DNA of 64,000 nt from Flectobacillus longus (GCF_030056705.1 NZ_JASHIC010000015.1:62001-126000); one strand, 5' to 3'. Counted from the stretch's first letter, positions 34,615-44,233 are shown. Translations and numbers: made by a program. Notes: generated by a model from the letters alone, not told the origin.

Positions 34615-36018
34615 CTATTTTAATTTCATTTTCACAGGATCCCACTGAATGATTTTCTTAGAGAAATAACTTTCGTTACACGCCAACGCTGGCGCTGCCG
34701 CTCTGAACCCAAAAGTGGCGTCTTCGACTACCTGTTTACCTGTACGAATCGAATCAAAAAAGTTGGTAAAATGGTCGAGATGGTCGCTGTAGCCTGCTGG
34801 TACTTTGAAAACAATATCGTCTTTCGTTTTTCTTTTGCGCTGTTCGGCTGTCCATTTAGCATCATAATCGGCTTGCATTTCGGTTTGCATACTTTTTGAA
34901 AAAGTAAATAACGAATCATAACCTCCAAAGCCTGGTGCTTCTGGCATGATGCTATGTTTGATGGTAATGTTATTGCCCATTACTTCAATAGCTCCTTCAG
35001 AACCAATAAGTTTTATAATTTCTTGTCCTCCTGTACCGCTGATAAAGTTTACCTGTAAAGTCAGCTGGAAGGCGTCATGCTCGGCACAGTCAGGATATTG
35101 CATCACACCCGACATTACGTCTGGCATATTACGACCATCTTTCCAGTAGCTAAATTGTCCTGTACTAAAAATAGTTTCAGGACCTTTTGAGTTGGTAATC
35201 AAGTGCGTACCACTCAACAGGTGAATAAACAAGTCACCTGCGACACCTGTACCTACTTCTTTGAAGGCACGCCACCAGAAGAATTTTTTAGCATCAAATG
35301 CCATTTTTTCAGTTACTTCTATAAACTTATCCCAGTTGGTAGTCATGGCATCCGCATCTTTTGGAATCGTGTATTCCCACGAGCCAATCGAGCTTTGGCG
35401 GTCGTAAACGGCATTCACCATATTGAGCTTTCCGATTTCGCCAGCCGCCAATAATTCTTTGGCTTTGGCATAACCAAGGCTACTTACACGCTGGCTACCA
35501 ACCTGCAATACTTTCCCTGATTTTTTGCTTGCCTCAATCACAGGATGACCTTCGCTGATTTTGTACACCATCGGTTTTTCGCAATAGACGTGCTTACCTT
35601 TTGCAAGAGCATCAAGGGTAATGCGCGCGTGCCAACAGTCTGTCGTACAAATCAAGACAGCATCAATATCGGGTCTATCTAAAAGCTCTTTATAATTTCG
35701 AGTGGTAAAAAGATCTTTGCCGAATTGCTCCTTGGCATTCTCTATTCTTCCTGTGTATAAGTCACATATACCAGCTAATTCAACGCCAGGCACTTTGAGT
35801 GCAGTACTCAAATCAAAATGCCCTTGCACACCGTAGCCAATAACGCCAATACGGATTTTATCATTGGCCGTAATCTTTTTGTTGTACTGCAAAATACGTT
35901 CTTCGGCTTTGCCTTGGTTGGCTAATGACGCAAATGGCGAAGTAGCCGAAATAAGGGTTGTTGCACCAATTTGTTGCAGAAATCTTCTTCTCGAAGCAGC
36001 ATCGTTGTTGTTTTTCAT
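34615..36018 (-). CDS. Gfo/Idh/MocA-family oxidoreductase, Tat-exported
   Basis: 467 residues. Tat signal SRRRFLQQIGATTLISATSP is followed by the nucleotide-binding Rossmann domain IRIGVIGYGVQGHFDLSTA, with the family Lys-Pro motif CEKPMVY (EKP) at about 147-153. The C-terminal dimerisation/substrate domain contains FKEVGTGVAGDLFIHLLSG with the catalytic histidine region. Such enzymes oxidise or reduce sugars or inositols with NAD(P); exported members like the GH109 N-acetylgalactosaminidases use tightly bound NAD. First gene of an operon with the SnoaL-like protein. Specific substrate unknown. Confidence 0.9.
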   Translation of the reverse strand: MKNNNDAASRRRFLQQIGATTLISATSPFASLANQGKAEERILQYNKKITANDKIRIGVIGYGVQGHFDLSTALKVPGVELAGICDLYTGRIENAKEQFGKDLFTTRNYKELLDRPDIDAVLICTTDCWHARITLDALAKGKHVYCEKPMVYKISEGHPVIEASKKSGKVLQVGSQRVSSLGYAKAKELLAAGEIGKLNMVNAVYDRQSSIGSWEYTIPKDADAMTTNWDKFIEVTEKMAFDAKKFFWWRAFKEVGTGVAGDLFIHLLSGTHLITNSKGPETIFSTGQFSYWKDGRNMPDVMSGVMQYPDCAEHDAFQLTLQVNFISGTGGQEIIKLIGSEGAIEVMGNNITIKHSIMPEAPGFGGYDSLFTFSKSMQTEMQADYDAKWTAEQRKRKTKDDIVFKVPAGYSDHLDHFTNFFDSIRTGKQVVEDATFGFRAAAPALACNESYFSKKIIQWDPVKMKLK

Positions 36019-36122
36019 AGAATAGGAATATGTTTATTGGGGTTATTTTATTATTAAGTAATTGAATGAATCAATGAATTAGACCTTTTCTGTATTTTTC
36101 TAACAAGGTCAGAATTTGTAAC

Positions 36123-36902
36123 TTATTTAACTTTATAACTCACAAAAGCAATTTTCTTGCTGTCTGGGCTCCATGATGGTACATTAATCGTGCCTTGTCC
36201 ACCATAAAATACAGGTGTTATATCTTTGATTTCTTTGGTTTTGAGATTCATTAAACACAACTTGACATTTTTACCAAATAAATGATTTTGCTTTTCGTCA
36301 GAAGTATAAGCAATATACACAATCCATTGATTATCAGGTGATGGATGTGCAAACCAATTAGAGTTTTCATCAAAAGTCAATTGTTTTGGTTGAGTTCCAT
36401 CTGCCAGCATTCGCCAAATTTGCATGTGTCCTGTTCGGTATGAGTTGAAATAAATGTATTTTCCATCAGCCGAATAATCGGGGCCATCGTCTAAGCCATC
36501 TGTTTGGGTCAACCGTTTTTCGGTTCCTCCTTCAACGCCAATCGTATATATATCGTAGTTCCCATTTCTTTCACCACAATAGGCCAACGTTTTTCCGTCG
36601 GGTGTCCAACCAAGCCAAAAAGACATAACCTCTGAAGTTACTCTTCGGGGTGTACCTCCTGTAATTGGTAGGATAAAAATAGCTGATTTGTATGGCTTTG
36701 TGGAAGGGTCTGTCTGGTCATGGTGACTAACCACTAGCCATTTTTTGTCTGGCGATATACCATGGTCGTTGTTGCAGGATGTAGCAAAACCTGTGTTGAG
36801 CAGATTCATCTTTTTGGTAGTAAGGTCAAAAGTGTAAATTTTACCCTTACTATTCAAAACCAGATAGTTATTTGGATGCCAATTCAGAAAGTGAGTCTCC
36901 AA
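36123..36902 (-). pseudogene. TolB-like beta-propeller protein lacking its N-terminus
   Basis: The frame has no ATG. The first possible start is TTG at 36902 ([11 protein letters not shown]) and the frame is open upstream only to a TAA at 36926-36924. The remaining 259 residues are a good WD40/TolB-like propeller ([91 protein letters not shown]). Full-length relatives have about 25-55 more residues at the start, including the first strand of this blade, so the 5' end was lost and the product may not be made. It could still be expressed from TTG or ATT. Confidence 0.6.
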
Positions 36903-36993
36903 AATGGCGAATTCGACGAGCGATTAGAATGACGAAGTATCGACGATATTCCTGCAATGGTATCGGTTTAAGAATAATACGGTTTTAAATTTC

Positions 36994-37043
36994 ACTCTTT
37001 TTCCAAAGTAAACTAAAGAATTTGTTTGCTTTGGAAAAAGAGT
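36994..37043 (-). terminator. Strong terminator of the AraC gene
   Basis: ACTCTTTTTCCAAAG (36994-37008) and CTTTGGAAAAAGAGT (37029-37043) are a perfect 15-bp stem. It begins 2 bp after the AraC stop codon (37046) on the minus strand. Confidence 0.75.
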
Positions 37044-37045
37044 AA

Positions 37046-37939
37046 TCACACTGAAATAGACCGATACTCGACAGGCGAAATACCTACTTTCTGTTTGAAT
37101 AATCGAGTAAAATGTGGTGGATGCTTAAAACCTAGCTCATAAGCTATTTCACTGATTGACTGAGATATATCTAAAATCCGCTCTTTTGAAATCTCAATAA
37201 TTTTGTCTTTGATATATTCTTGCGCTGTCTTTCCCGTCTCTTTTTTGATTAAATCTCCAAAATAATTTGCTGAAAAATGTAGTTGCTCTGCACAATAACT
37301 TACCGTTGGCGTTCCGATTAGTTGTGGCTTTTCGGATTGAAAATACTCATAAAGCAAGTGCTCAAATCTGGCTAAAACATCTCGATTAAGGTTTTCTCGT
37401 GTAATAAATTGGCGATCATAAAAGCGTGTACAATAGCTCAACAATAGCTCAATTGCATTAATCACAATCATGCGACTATGCTTGTCGATTCGTCCTTCCA
37501 ATTCTTGACTTATCTTTTGCATATTGTCGACAATCATTTCTTTTTCAAACGATGATACGTGTAAAGCCTCATGAGAATGGTAATGAAAAAAAGGATAGCT
37601 CGAAATAGTTTTTCCTAAATGTGTACCTCTAATAAAATCGGGATGAAAGGCTATCACCCATCCTGTTGGTTGAATCATTTTTTCTTCAACTGACTCAATA
37701 CCAAATATTTGCCCTGGAGAAATAAACAATAACGTATCTCCTTCATAGTCATAATGGGTACGTCCATATTTGAAATCCTCACAACGAATATCTTTCAAAA
37801 AGATGATAAATAACTCCGACAAATAGGGCTTTGACCATACCATACAAGATTGTGATTGGTCCAAAACCGTCATCATCGGGTGGTGCGTTATTTGTCCTCT
37901 AATGGTATTGAATTGGGTTACACTGGTCAGTTTTTCCAT
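37046..37939 (-). CDS. AraC-family transcriptional regulator
   Basis: 297 residues. The N-terminal half is cupin-like (SCMVWSKPYLSELFIIFL, YEGDTLLFISPGQIFGIES, GWVIAFHPDFIRG). The C-terminal AraC domain has VSYCAEQLHFSANYFGDLIKKETGKT and ISEIAYELGFKHPPHFTRLFKQKVGISPVEYRS. Divergent from the ABM-domain gene at 38081 with 141 bp between, the probable target. Confidence 0.9.
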   Translation of the reverse strand: MEKLTSVTQFNTIRGQITHHPMMTVLDQSQSCMVWSKPYLSELFIIFLKDIRCEDFKYGRTHYDYEGDTLLFISPGQIFGIESVEEKMIQPTGWVIAFHPDFIRGTHLGKTISSYPFFHYHSHEALHVSSFEKEMIVDNMQKISQELEGRIDKHSRMIVINAIELLLSYCTRFYDRQFITRENLNRDVLARFEHLLYEYFQSEKPQLIGTPTVSYCAEQLHFSANYFGDLIKKETGKTAQEYIKDKIIEISKERILDISQSISEIAYELGFKHPPHFTRLFKQKVGISPVEYRSISV

Positions 37940-38080
37940 ATCTTGATTTTTTATAAGTCCAAGATAATTGTTCTATGAGTTATTTCTAGTGAATCAGGAA
38001 TTTTGGTAAGAAGTGGTGTAATTTGTATAAGAGTTTCGCTAAAATTTACTCGAATTTTGTATTCATCAAACAACGTAAAT

Positions 38081-38485
38081 ATGAGAACATTTTGTTTAAC
38101 ACTAGCCCTCGCATTAATGACCAATTTAGCCGTAAATGCACAAACGACACCCTCTTCAAGCATGATGGTTCGTATTGCCGAAATAGAGATTGACTCTACT
38201 TATTTGGAAGAATATATGGCTATTTTGAAAGAAGAATCATCTATGTCTGTCAAGTTGGAAACGGGTGTTATTTCGATTTTTCCGATGTTTCAAAAAGACC
38301 ATCCTACCACTTTCAGACTTTTGGAAATATATGCTAGCAGAGAAGCGTATGAAGCTCACTTGAAAACGCCTCATTTTCTGTATTACAAAAAGGCAACTTT
38401 ACACATGGTAAAATCTCTTAAATTGGTAGAAATGAGCACGCTTGATGCTAAAAGCATGCCTTTGATTTTTTCGAAAATGAAATAA
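38081..38485 (+). CDS. Exported ABM-domain protein (quinol monooxygenase-like)
   Basis: 134 residues from the ATG at 38081, where the signal peptide begins (MRTFCLTLALALMTNLAVNA, cleaved near NAQ). One antibiotic-biosynthesis-monooxygenase domain: VRIAEIEIDSTYLEEYMAIL, ETGVISIFPMFQKDHPTTFRLLEIYAS and the YEAHLKTPHFLYYKKATLHMV closing helix with the conserved His. YgiN relatives oxidise quinols without cofactor; the exported form is common in Bacteroidota and of unknown role. Divergent from the AraC gene at 37939, its probable regulator. A hairpin terminator follows directly. Confidence 0.87.
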   Translation: MRTFCLTLALALMTNLAVNAQTTPSSSMMVRIAEIEIDSTYLEEYMAILKEESSMSVKLETGVISIFPMFQKDHPTTFRLLEIYASREAYEAHLKTPHFLYYKKATLHMVKSLKLVEMSTLDAKSMPLIFSKMK

Positions 38486-38487
38486 AA

Positions 38488-38521
38488 AAAGGCACAAAGT
38501 GAGTGTTTTCTTTGTGCCTTT
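38488..38521. terminator. Terminator between convergent genes
   Basis: AAAGGCACAAAG (38488-38499) pairs with CTTTGTGCCTTT (38510-38521), a perfect 12-bp stem right after the ABM gene and before the GMC gene's stop on the other strand. Confidence 0.8.
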
Positions 38522-38543
38522 CAAAAACTACTTTCAATTACTC

Positions 38544-40259
38544 TTAAAGTTCTCTTTTCTTCAAAGCCTTGACAGCGTAATCGGCTGCACGAGCTGTTAA
38601 AGCCATGTAAGTAATAGAAGGATTGACACATGATGACGAAGTCATTGCTGCGCCATCAGTCACAAAAACATTTTTTACAGAATGTACTTGATTGAAGGCA
38701 TTCAAAACGGATGTTTTAGCATCACGCCCCATGCGTGCTGTTCCCATTTCGTGGATTCCTAGTCCTAAATGTACTTCTGGTCGGTTATATCCTGCAATGT
38801 TTTTAAAGCCTGCGGCATCCATCATCTCCATAGCGGAGTTCATAATATCTTTACGCATTGCAATTTCGTTTTCGCCAAAAGCTGCATCGAACACAATCAT
38901 CGGTACGCCCCATTGGTCTTTTCTAGTTGGATCGAGATACATACGATTTTCGGGATTAGGCAACACTTCGCCAAAACCACCAAAACCAATTGTCCACTGC
39001 CCTGGCTTGGTCAAACTTTGTTTGAAGTCACCACCAAAACCATCGGCATTTACGCCTCTGCTCCAACCTTCACGGCTTGCTCCACCCTGATAGCCAAAAC
39101 CTCTCAGATAAGATTGCTTATCGTTGCCCCAGTTGCGGAAACGAGGGATATAAAGTGCATTTGGTCGCTGACCATACACATAGTCGTCCAAGAAACCTTC
39201 CACCGTAGCAGTAGCTCCTACGCCCAAATGGTGATCCATGATATTACGCCCCACTTGATCGCTGTCATTTCCCAAACCATTCTGAAAACGGTTTGATTTT
39301 GAATTTAGCATCAAGGCTGCTGTGTTCATGGCACCAGCATTTAAGAAGATAATTTTAGCAAAATACTCTTCTACTTGATTTGTTATTTGATTGATTACGC
39401 GTACACCTGTAGCTCGTTGTTTTTGCTCATCATAAAGAATCTCGGCTACAATGGTATCGTGCAACATACTCAAGCGTTTGGTCAGATTAGCGGCTGGAAT
39501 TGCTCCTGAAAGCGAGCTGTAATAGGCTCCATAAGGGCATCCTCGCACACATTTGTTACGATATTGACAAGAAGCCCTTCCCAGTTTGGTGTGCCATTCT
39601 TGTGGTTGAGAGAGATTGGCCACACGTCCAACCGTTACGGGACGATTAAATTTTTCAAGCATCATTTTCTTGAAATGCACTTCGGGAGCAAATAGTGGCA
39701 TAGCTGGCAAAAAATGACCATCAGGCAATACATCAAGCCCTTCTTTTTGTCCGCTAACGCCTACAAATTTTTCTACGTAAGTGTACCAAGGAGCCAAATC
39801 ATCATAACGAATAGGCCAGTCGATACCGATGCCTTCTTTGGCATTAGCCTCAAAATCTTCTTTGTTGAAACGATACGACTGGCGTCCCCAGTGCATCGAT
39901 TTTCCACCTGTATGGTATGCACGAATCCAGTCAAAAGGGCGTTTTTCAATATATGGATTGTCTTTATCATTTGTAAAAAACGGGCCTGACTCGTCATTCG
40001 CCAAGTTTCCAAAACGCTTATTTGCCCAAAGTTCCTCAGCCGAATGTGCCGTAACTTTGCCTCTATGTTTTACTTCCCAAGGTTGTTTCATAGCAGTATC
40101 ATAATCTTGCGGGTGTTTTATTTCACGACCACGCTCAATCATCAATACATTTAATCCTTTTTCAGTTAATTCCTTAGCAGCAAACCCACCCGTCATACCC
40201 GAGCCAACCACGATTGCATCAAAGGTGTTATTTTTAGTAGCTTTTATATTCAAATACAT
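38544..40259 (-). CDS. GMC oxidoreductase (periplasmic sugar/alcohol dehydrogenase large subunit)
   Basis: 571 residues from the ATG at 40259; the frame is open upstream to 40343 but only from this ATG does the FAD-binding domain start in the usual place (DAIVVGSGMTGG, 14-25). Other GMC features: HTGGKSMHWGRQSYRF, the cysteine cluster CQYRNKCVRGCPYGAYY typical of gluconate-2-dehydrogenase-like GMC enzymes, and the C-terminal HEMGTARMG ... VNPSITYMALTARAADYAV. It has no signal of its own and would be co-exported with the Tat-signal small subunit encoded 114 bp upstream. Substrate probably a sugar or polyol. No cytochrome c gene follows to accept electrons. Confidence 0.88.
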   Translation of the reverse strand: MYLNIKATKNNTFDAIVVGSGMTGGFAAKELTEKGLNVLMIERGREIKHPQDYDTAMKQPWEVKHRGKVTAHSAEELWANKRFGNLANDESGPFFTNDKDNPYIEKRPFDWIRAYHTGGKSMHWGRQSYRFNKEDFEANAKEGIGIDWPIRYDDLAPWYTYVEKFVGVSGQKEGLDVLPDGHFLPAMPLFAPEVHFKKMMLEKFNRPVTVGRVANLSQPQEWHTKLGRASCQYRNKCVRGCPYGAYYSSLSGAIPAANLTKRLSMLHDTIVAEILYDEQKQRATGVRVINQITNQVEEYFAKIIFLNAGAMNTAALMLNSKSNRFQNGLGNDSDQVGRNIMDHHLGVGATATVEGFLDDYVYGQRPNALYIPRFRNWGNDKQSYLRGFGYQGGASREGWSRGVNADGFGGDFKQSLTKPGQWTIGFGGFGEVLPNPENRMYLDPTRKDQWGVPMIVFDAAFGENEIAMRKDIMNSAMEMMDAAGFKNIAGYNRPEVHLGLGIHEMGTARMGRDAKTSVLNAFNQVHSVKNVFVTDGAAMTSSSCVNPSITYMALTARAADYAVKALKKREL

Positions 40260-40373
40260 TATTTTCAGCGATTTAACAGTTAAAAATGCTTTAAGGAATA
40301 TAGAACCGAGCTTAAAATGGGTGATTAGACAAGGACAATTCACAATTTAAGACTCACAATTCTATATTATCAT

Positions 40374-40997
40374 CTAGTAAGCATAGGATTTTTGATTAGG
40401 TTTCAACTTGATATTCTCCACTTTTCCTGGTATTTGTACATACTCAAAAGAAGCTTTGATTCCTTCCTCTGAAGTAAAGTATCCCAAAAGCGTTAGCTCT
40501 TTTATGAGTCGCCAAAACGGTAATCCTTTCGCTACTTTTTTAATATCTTCATGGTCATCGTTGTCGCCCATTTTGGTTTGTTTCATTTGTCGAGCTTTCA
40601 TTTCGGCTTTGGTTTCCTGTTCCAAGTATTTGAGTATACCTTTTCGCTCATTATCGTTGAGCTCCAAAAACTTCACTTGTTCCATCTTTTCCAAACCTTC
40701 TATAAAACTCATTTGTTCGGGTTGCAAATAGCAGTCTTTCATCATCATTTCGATGAAAGCAGGAACACCAACATCCTTTGCCCCAGGCGAAGCGTCGTTG
40801 GGAGCTGTAGTTTTGGGAAGTATCAACTCTGCGATTTCGGCTACGATATTGCGTTGTGTTTGAGTCAAATTAAAAGTAGCTACGCTAGGATAAGATTTGG
40901 TCGGACTCTCCCAATGATTCATCGCCATGAGTGTGGGAGCCGAAAAAGCACCGCCCAACATCAAGGCTACATTTTTTATAACATCTCTTCTATTCAT
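40374..40997 (-). CDS. Gluconate 2-dehydrogenase subunit 3-like protein, Tat signal
   Basis: 207 residues with a Tat motif NRRDVIKNVALMLGGAFSAP (RR at 3-4). The body matches gluconate_2-dh3 (PF13618): LTQTQRNIVAEIAELILPKT, GAKDVGVPAFIEMMMKDC, then GLPFWRLIKELTLLGYFTSE. This small subunit is needed for export and stability of the GMC flavoprotein encoded just downstream (114 bp). First gene of the operon. Confidence 0.88.
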   Translation of the reverse strand: MNRRDVIKNVALMLGGAFSAPTLMAMNHWESPTKSYPSVATFNLTQTQRNIVAEIAELILPKTTAPNDASPGAKDVGVPAFIEMMMKDCYLQPEQMSFIEGLEKMEQVKFLELNDNERKGILKYLEQETKAEMKARQMKQTKMGDNDDHEDIKKVAKGLPFWRLIKELTLLGYFTSEEGIKASFEYVQIPGKVENIKLKPNQKSYAY

Positions 40998-41160
40998 TGT
41001 TCTGTTAAAAGGTTGGATAGTTTAGGAAAAATAATTGGTCTTTATAATCAATTCAGTCAGTTGTTTGACACAAGTGAGTTAATCAAAATTAAGTTATTAC
41101 AAAAGGGAAAGTTATACAAAATCTACTTATAGTTAAATTTTAGAACAAAAGAAGTATCAA

Positions 41161-41255
41161 AAACATGAGTCATTCCAAATTTTGAAACGAGTATGATTCT
41201 ATAACTTTTCATTAAAAAAGCGGTCGGAAATTGTTTTTCTACCGCATAATGTATC
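41161..41255. repeat. Element M, truncated copy (left half)
   Basis: AAACATGAGTCATTCCAAAT at 41161-41180 and CATTAAAAAAGCGGTCGG reproduce the left half of the 223-bp element; the hairpin's right arm is damaged (CTACCGCATAATG) and the right half is missing. Confidence 0.6.
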
Positions 41256-41331
41256 TTGTATTGCATTAACAATGAAGTAGTTATAAAGATAAGATTGAAT
41301 AAAAAAGAATTATCTTGTATTCATTTGTAAA

Positions 41332-41350
41332 AGCTCCGTAGGAGCGACAG
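41332..41350. repeat. AGCTCCGTAGGAGCGACAG half-site
   Basis: Single half-copy of the palindromic repeat seen at 28242 and 28297; no inverted partner was found nearby. The gap 40998-41489 holds this, the truncated element M and little else. Confidence 0.55.
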
Positions 41351-41448
41351 AAAGCCAAAATGTTTAAGTCTTTATTCTTGAAAATAAAAATGTTTGAAAA
41401 TTGTAAGTTTTTATTTGAATAGCATTATTTAACATTGATTTTATCCTA

Positions 41449-41456
41449 TAGTTTTG
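41449..41456 (+). promoter_or_regulatory. Candidate -7 box TAGTTTTG
   Basis: Fits TAnnTTTG 34 bp upstream of the ATG at 41490. A TTG lies only 11 bases before it, so the -33 element is uncertain. Confidence 0.4.
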
Positions 41457-41489
41457 TTAATCATCCATCTAAAGTAATTAACTAGCATT

Positions 41490-41957
41490 ATGGCAAAATA
41501 TTCTCTTAAAATAAACGGAAAAACTCAGCAGATAGATGTTGATCCATCCACACCAATTCTTTGGGTGTTGAGAGATCATCTAAAAATGACAGGTACAAAG
41601 TTTGGTTGTGGAATGGCGATGTGTGGTGCTTGTACCATTCATTTGGATGGAAATGCAACTCGTTCATGTGTATTACCTGTATCAGCCATTGGTAAATCTG
41701 CTATTACCACAATTGAAGGCTTATCTGAAACTGGTAAGCATCCTGTTCAACAAGCATGGCTCGAACACGATGTTGCTCAGTGTGGCTATTGTCAAAGTGG
41801 ACAAATTATGTCGGCATCAGCTTTACTAAAAAGTAATCCTAAGCCAACCGACGAAGACATTGACAATGCTATGAGCGGAAATATTTGCCGTTGTGGTACT
41901 TACCTAAGAATTAAAGAAGCAATCAAAACGGCAGCTAAAACATCAAATGCTAAATAA
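41490..41957 (+). CDS. (2Fe-2S)-binding small subunit of a molybdenum hydroxylase (IorA-like)
   Basis: 155 residues with both [2Fe-2S] domains. The plant-type N-terminal cluster ligands are Cys40, Cys45, Cys48 and Cys60 ([18 protein letters not shown]). The helical C-terminal cluster ligands are Cys98, Cys101, Cys133 and Cys135 (QCGYCQSGQ ... [10 protein letters not shown]). It passes electrons from the molybdopterin subunit encoded 9 bp downstream. No FAD subunit is present, as in isoquinoline 1-oxidoreductase. Cytoplasmic folding followed by co-export with the Tat-tagged partner is expected. Confidence 0.93.
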   Translation: MAKYSLKINGKTQQIDVDPSTPILWVLRDHLKMTGTKFGCGMAMCGACTIHLDGNATRSCVLPVSAIGKSAITTIEGLSETGKHPVQQAWLEHDVAQCGYCQSGQIMSASALLKSNPKPTDEDIDNAMSGNICRCGTYLRIKEAIKTAAKTSNAK

Positions 41958-41966
41958 GAAAAGACT

Positions 41967-44228
41967 ATGAAAAATTTACAATCACACAGTAGAAGAGATT
42001 TTTTACGGTCTTCTGCATTAGCAGGAGGTGGCTTGATGCTTAGTTTTAGTTGGTTTGCGGAAGCAAAAGCTGCTGAGAAAAAGCCCACATTAAACAACGT
42101 TGAGCAATGGAATGAACTAACAGCATACATCAAGATTACCCCTGATAATACGGTCAAAATACTTTGTCCGAATCCTGAATTTGGGCAAAATGTGATGACT
42201 TCACTTCCCATGATTGTTGCAGAGGAGCTCGATGTAGATTGGAAGAACGTCGTGGTAGAAATGAGTACTCATGATAATGTAAAATACGGAGCACAGTTTA
42301 CAGGAGGAAGTAACTCTGTGAGAATGTATTGGAACCCTTTGCGAAATGCAGGGGCAACTGCCAGAGAAATGCTCGTTGAAGCTGCTGCCCAATCGTGGGG
42401 TGTACCAGCTTCTGAAATTACAACCAAAGGAGGCATTTTAGCTCACTCAAGCGGTAAATCGGCAAAATATGGTGAAATGGCTAGTAAAGCTTCAAGCATT
42501 CCTATTCCCAAAAATGTAAAGTTGAAATCGCCTAAAGATTTTTCTATTGTAAGAAATTCAAAGAAAAACACAGAAGGATTGAAAGTGGTAACAGGTAAGC
42601 CACTTTTTGGAATGGATTATCATGTGGATGGAATGCTGATTGCGATGATTCAGCATCCACCTGCCTTTGGAATGAAACTTAAATCTTTTGATGCTTCCCA
42701 AGCCCTAAAAATGCCAGGAATCAAAGATATTTTTAGCTTTAAACTCTATGATGATGGTTTTGAACAAGGTGGTTTTGATACTCGCACTTCCAACGAAATG
42801 ATTGCCATTGTTGGTAAATCTACGTGGGAAGTAATGAACGCTCGTAAAAAAATCAAAGCCCAATGGGAACTCACTGGCGACATCAAAGAAACCATGATAG
42901 GACGAGGAGGCAAAAGAGAAGTAAATATTCCGGGCAGGTTAGAAACCACAAGCGACCAATTGGCATTAATGGCTGATTATGCTAATGGGCGGAACTCCGC
43001 AAAACCAGCACAGCAATATCGTAAAGATGGGGATCCCGAAACGGCTTTCAAAAATGCTGCGACCGTGATAGAGCGTACCTACAATGCCCCATTTTTGGCT
43101 CATAACTGCATGGAACCGATGAACTTTTTCGCCCATGTTTCTGAGGATAAGGCTTTGGTAGCTGGACCATTACAAGCGCCAGGTTGGATGGAACCTACAC
43201 TAGCAAAAATCTTGAATTTACCTGCCGATAAAATTGAAATCCAAATGACTCGTATGGGTGGAGGTTTCGGTCGTAGAGCTTATGGGCAATATGTATATGA
43301 AGCAGCTCGTATTTCCCAAAAATTAAAAGCGCCAATTAAATTGATATACACCCGTGAAGACGATATGACTTACGGCATTTATCGCCCAATGTACACAGCA
43401 ACCTACCGTGCAGCGTTGGATGCCAATAAAAATTTGATTGGTTTTCATATAAAAGGGGGGGGGATTCCTGAAAATCCAATTCATGCTAATCGTTTTCCTG
43501 CTGGAGCAATTGATAATTACTTGGCCGAAGGGTGGGAAATTCCTTCTAATATTACCATAGGTGCATTCCGTGCTCCTCGATCAAACTTTAATGCTGCGGC
43601 AGAACAGTCCTTTTTAGATGAAGTAGCTGAAGCAATGGGCAAAGACCCAATCGAGTTTCGTCTTGATTTACTAAAACGTGCTAAAGAAAATCCCGTAGGA
43701 AAAAATAATGAGTACGATGCAGACAGATATGCAGGTGTATTAGAATTACTCAAAGAAAAATCTGGCTGGGGCAAACCCGAAAATAGTGGCAAAAAACGAG
43801 GTGTAGCAGCTTATTTCTGCCATGCGTCCTATGCTGGACATGTAGTTGACATGGTCATGCGTGACGGACAGCCTTATGTAGAACACGTAACCAGTGCCAT
43901 CGACTGTGGAGTGGTTGTAAACCCCGACGCTGCAATCAATATGATACAAGGAGCAGTGGTTGACGGGATTGGTAATTCGTTTTATGGGGCTTTAACGCAT
44001 AAAAATGGTATGGCAGAACAAAGCAATTTCCATAACTATCGAATGATTCGCCATAACGAAGCACCTAAAAAAATAGATGTACATTTTGTCCAAAATGACA
44101 TAGATCCTACAGGACTTGGGGAACCGCCATTTCCGCCTGTATTTGGCGCTGTAGCCAACGCTTTGTACAAGTCGACTGGTAAGAGATATTATAATCAGCC
44201 ATTTTTGGGTGAAAAAAATAATAGTTAA
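41967..44228 (+). CDS. Molybdopterin-binding large subunit of a Tat-exported hydroxylase (IorB-like, xanthine dehydrogenase family)
   Basis: 753 residues with Tat signal HSRRDFLRSSALAGGGLMLS (RR at 9-10). Family motifs: GGSNSVRMYWNPLRNAGA, the domain repeat AHNCMEPMNFFAHV, RMGGGFGRRAYGQYV for molybdopterin binding, and AFRAPRSNFNAAAEQSFLDE; it is the fused, single-chain type of IorB. It oxidises a heterocycle or aldehyde in the periplasm using water, with electrons leaving through the iron-sulfur subunit to an unknown cytochrome. The codons for Gly497-499 form a run of nine G bases (43455-43463), unusual in this AT-rich DNA. A terminator follows. Confidence 0.92.
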   Translation: MKNLQSHSRRDFLRSSALAGGGLMLSFSWFAEAKAAEKKPTLNNVEQWNELTAYIKITPDNTVKILCPNPEFGQNVMTSLPMIVAEELDVDWKNVVVEMSTHDNVKYGAQFTGGSNSVRMYWNPLRNAGATAREMLVEAAAQSWGVPASEITTKGGILAHSSGKSAKYGEMASKASSIPIPKNVKLKSPKDFSIVRNSKKNTEGLKVVTGKPLFGMDYHVDGMLIAMIQHPPAFGMKLKSFDASQALKMPGIKDIFSFKLYDDGFEQGGFDTRTSNEMIAIVGKSTWEVMNARKKIKAQWELTGDIKETMIGRGGKREVNIPGRLETTSDQLALMADYANGRNSAKPAQQYRKDGDPETAFKNAATVIERTYNAPFLAHNCMEPMNFFAHVSEDKALVAGPLQAPGWMEPTLAKILNLPADKIEIQMTRMGGGFGRRAYGQYVYEAARISQKLKAPIKLIYTREDDMTYGIYRPMYTATYRAALDANKNLIGFHIKGGGIPENPIHANRFPAGAIDNYLAEGWEIPSNITIGAFRAPRSNFNAAAEQSFLDEVAEAMGKDPIEFRLDLLKRAKENPVGKNNEYDADRYAGVLELLKEKSGWGKPENSGKKRGVAAYFCHASYAGHVVDMVMRDGQPYVEHVTSAIDCGVVVNPDAAINMIQGAVVDGIGNSFYGALTHKNGMAEQSNFHNYRMIRHNEAPKKIDVHFVQNDIDPTGLGEPPFPPVFGAVANALYKSTGKRYYNQPFLGEKNNS

Positions 44229-44233
44229 AATCT

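Noticed and set aside
34615-36018. GH109 alpha-N-acetylgalactosaminidase instead of a general Gfo/Idh/MocA oxidoreductase
   Set aside because: Tat signal and length fit, but I could not see the specific GH109 residues with enough certainty.
38692-40104. Several 90-175-codon plus-strand frames opposite the GMC gene
   Set aside because: They are shadows of a well-supported gene on the other strand.
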